From JBCBZH01 sp039815415 (lineage in GTDB: Bacteria > Bacteroidota > Rhodothermia > Rhodothermales > Rubricoccaceae): 24,139 nucleotides of DNA. The stretch lies in the NCBI GenBank assembly GCA_039815415.1, contig JBCBZH010000030.1:1-24139 (forward strand), read 5' to 3'. The position numbers and the translations under genes were made by a program. Under the pieces are notes generated by a model. It was not told where the DNA came from and did no database searches. It saw only the letters and a list, made by a program, of their open reading frames with translations. Shown here in pieces: positions 24,023 to 24,139 of this stretch; position 1 is the stretch's first letter; each line of letters opens with the position of its first letter.

Positions 24023-24050
24023 CCGCCGCCCAGAACCAACCGGACGGCGG
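24023..24050. other. Hairpin in the leader/promoter spacer at the right edge
   Basis: CCGCCG at 24023-24028 pairs with CGGCGG at 24045-24050 across a 16-base loop containing CAGAACC. It could belong to the leader of the possible + strand gene at 24097 or to the divergent promoter region. Apart from this, one decamer copy (23942-23951) and the heptamer array, nothing else was recognised in 23849-24096. Confidence 0.35.
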
Positions 24051-24096
24051 AGAGAACCGGGCGTGCCTGGCCTCAGCAGGGGAAGACGCCAACGCA

Positions 24097-24139
24097 ATGA
24101 GCACAGGAGAGAATCAGGTGGCGCATATCAACCCATCGG
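24097..24139 (+). CDS. Possible gene start, cut by the right edge
   Basis: An ATG at 24097 opens a frame reading MSTGENQVAHINPS up to the edge, without a stop. It follows a divergent spacer, where a + strand gene is plausible. The AHINPS word is vaguely like the N-terminus of RidA-type proteins, but 14 residues cannot identify a family. Confidence 0.3.
   Translation, partial: MSTGENQVAHINPS

Noticed and set aside
24023..24050. CRISPR or tRNA signal near the right edge
   Set aside because: The adjacent 7-bp array has no spacers, and the hairpin cannot be extended into a cloverleaf.

Overview
The window looks like a chromosomal segment of a GC-rich member of the Rhodothermota/Bacteroidota side of the tree, possibly Rubricoccaceae-like; this assignment is inference. 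The reasons are the high G+C (roughly two thirds by eye), a secreted protein ending in a type IX secretion-type C-terminal sorting domain, the near absence of Shine-Dalgarno sequences before starts, and many short intergenic repeats. No rRNA, tRNA, CRISPR array or intact insertion sequence was seen.

Left third (1-7584, + strand): four genes that look functionally linked. They are an actin/Hsp70-fold ATPase cut by the left edge, a lid-less DnaK-type Hsp70, a large protein with a degenerate J-like segment, Ig-like repeats and a C-terminal membrane anchor, and a three-TM protein with SH3 and TonB_C domains. A 345-bp repeat-rich spacer separates the first two. An AT-richer patch with a small two-TM protein on the other strand, and possibly a type I restriction specificity-subunit remnant, separates the second and third. 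Convergent to this set (7807-11409, - strand) lies a 1200-residue exported beta-propeller/caspase protein. Read together, these suggest a cytosol-to-periplasm chaperone-caspase module. That is the best candidate here for an undescribed system, but the functional link is inferred from gene order and topology only.

Middle (11641-17298, + strand): catabolic genes. 4-Hydroxyphenylpyruvate dioxygenase and homogentisate 1,2-dioxygenase form the upper tyrosine degradation pathway. They are followed by a strong hairpin terminator, an intradiol ring-cleavage dioxygenase lipoprotein and an acetyl-CoA-synthetase-like enzyme. The later pathway enzymes (maleylacetoacetate isomerase, fumarylacetoacetase) are not in the window.

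Right third: a secreted CotH-kinase/lamin-tail protein, an acyl-ACP thioesterase overlapping a membrane-anchored rhodanese (all +), then a - strand set transcribed as AcuI/YhdH-type reductase, a frameshifted FAD oxidoreductase and a Bax inhibitor-1 family membrane protein. A possible + strand gene begins at the right edge.

Overlaid on everything is a non-palindromic decamer, CGAGCTGGCG, found about 36 times by hand count on both strands. It is enriched between genes and sometimes occurs as inverted pairs, like an uptake signal or HIP-type iterated motif. Heptamer-based tandem strings also recur in the spacers, including a perfect 11-copy array touching the acuI start codon.
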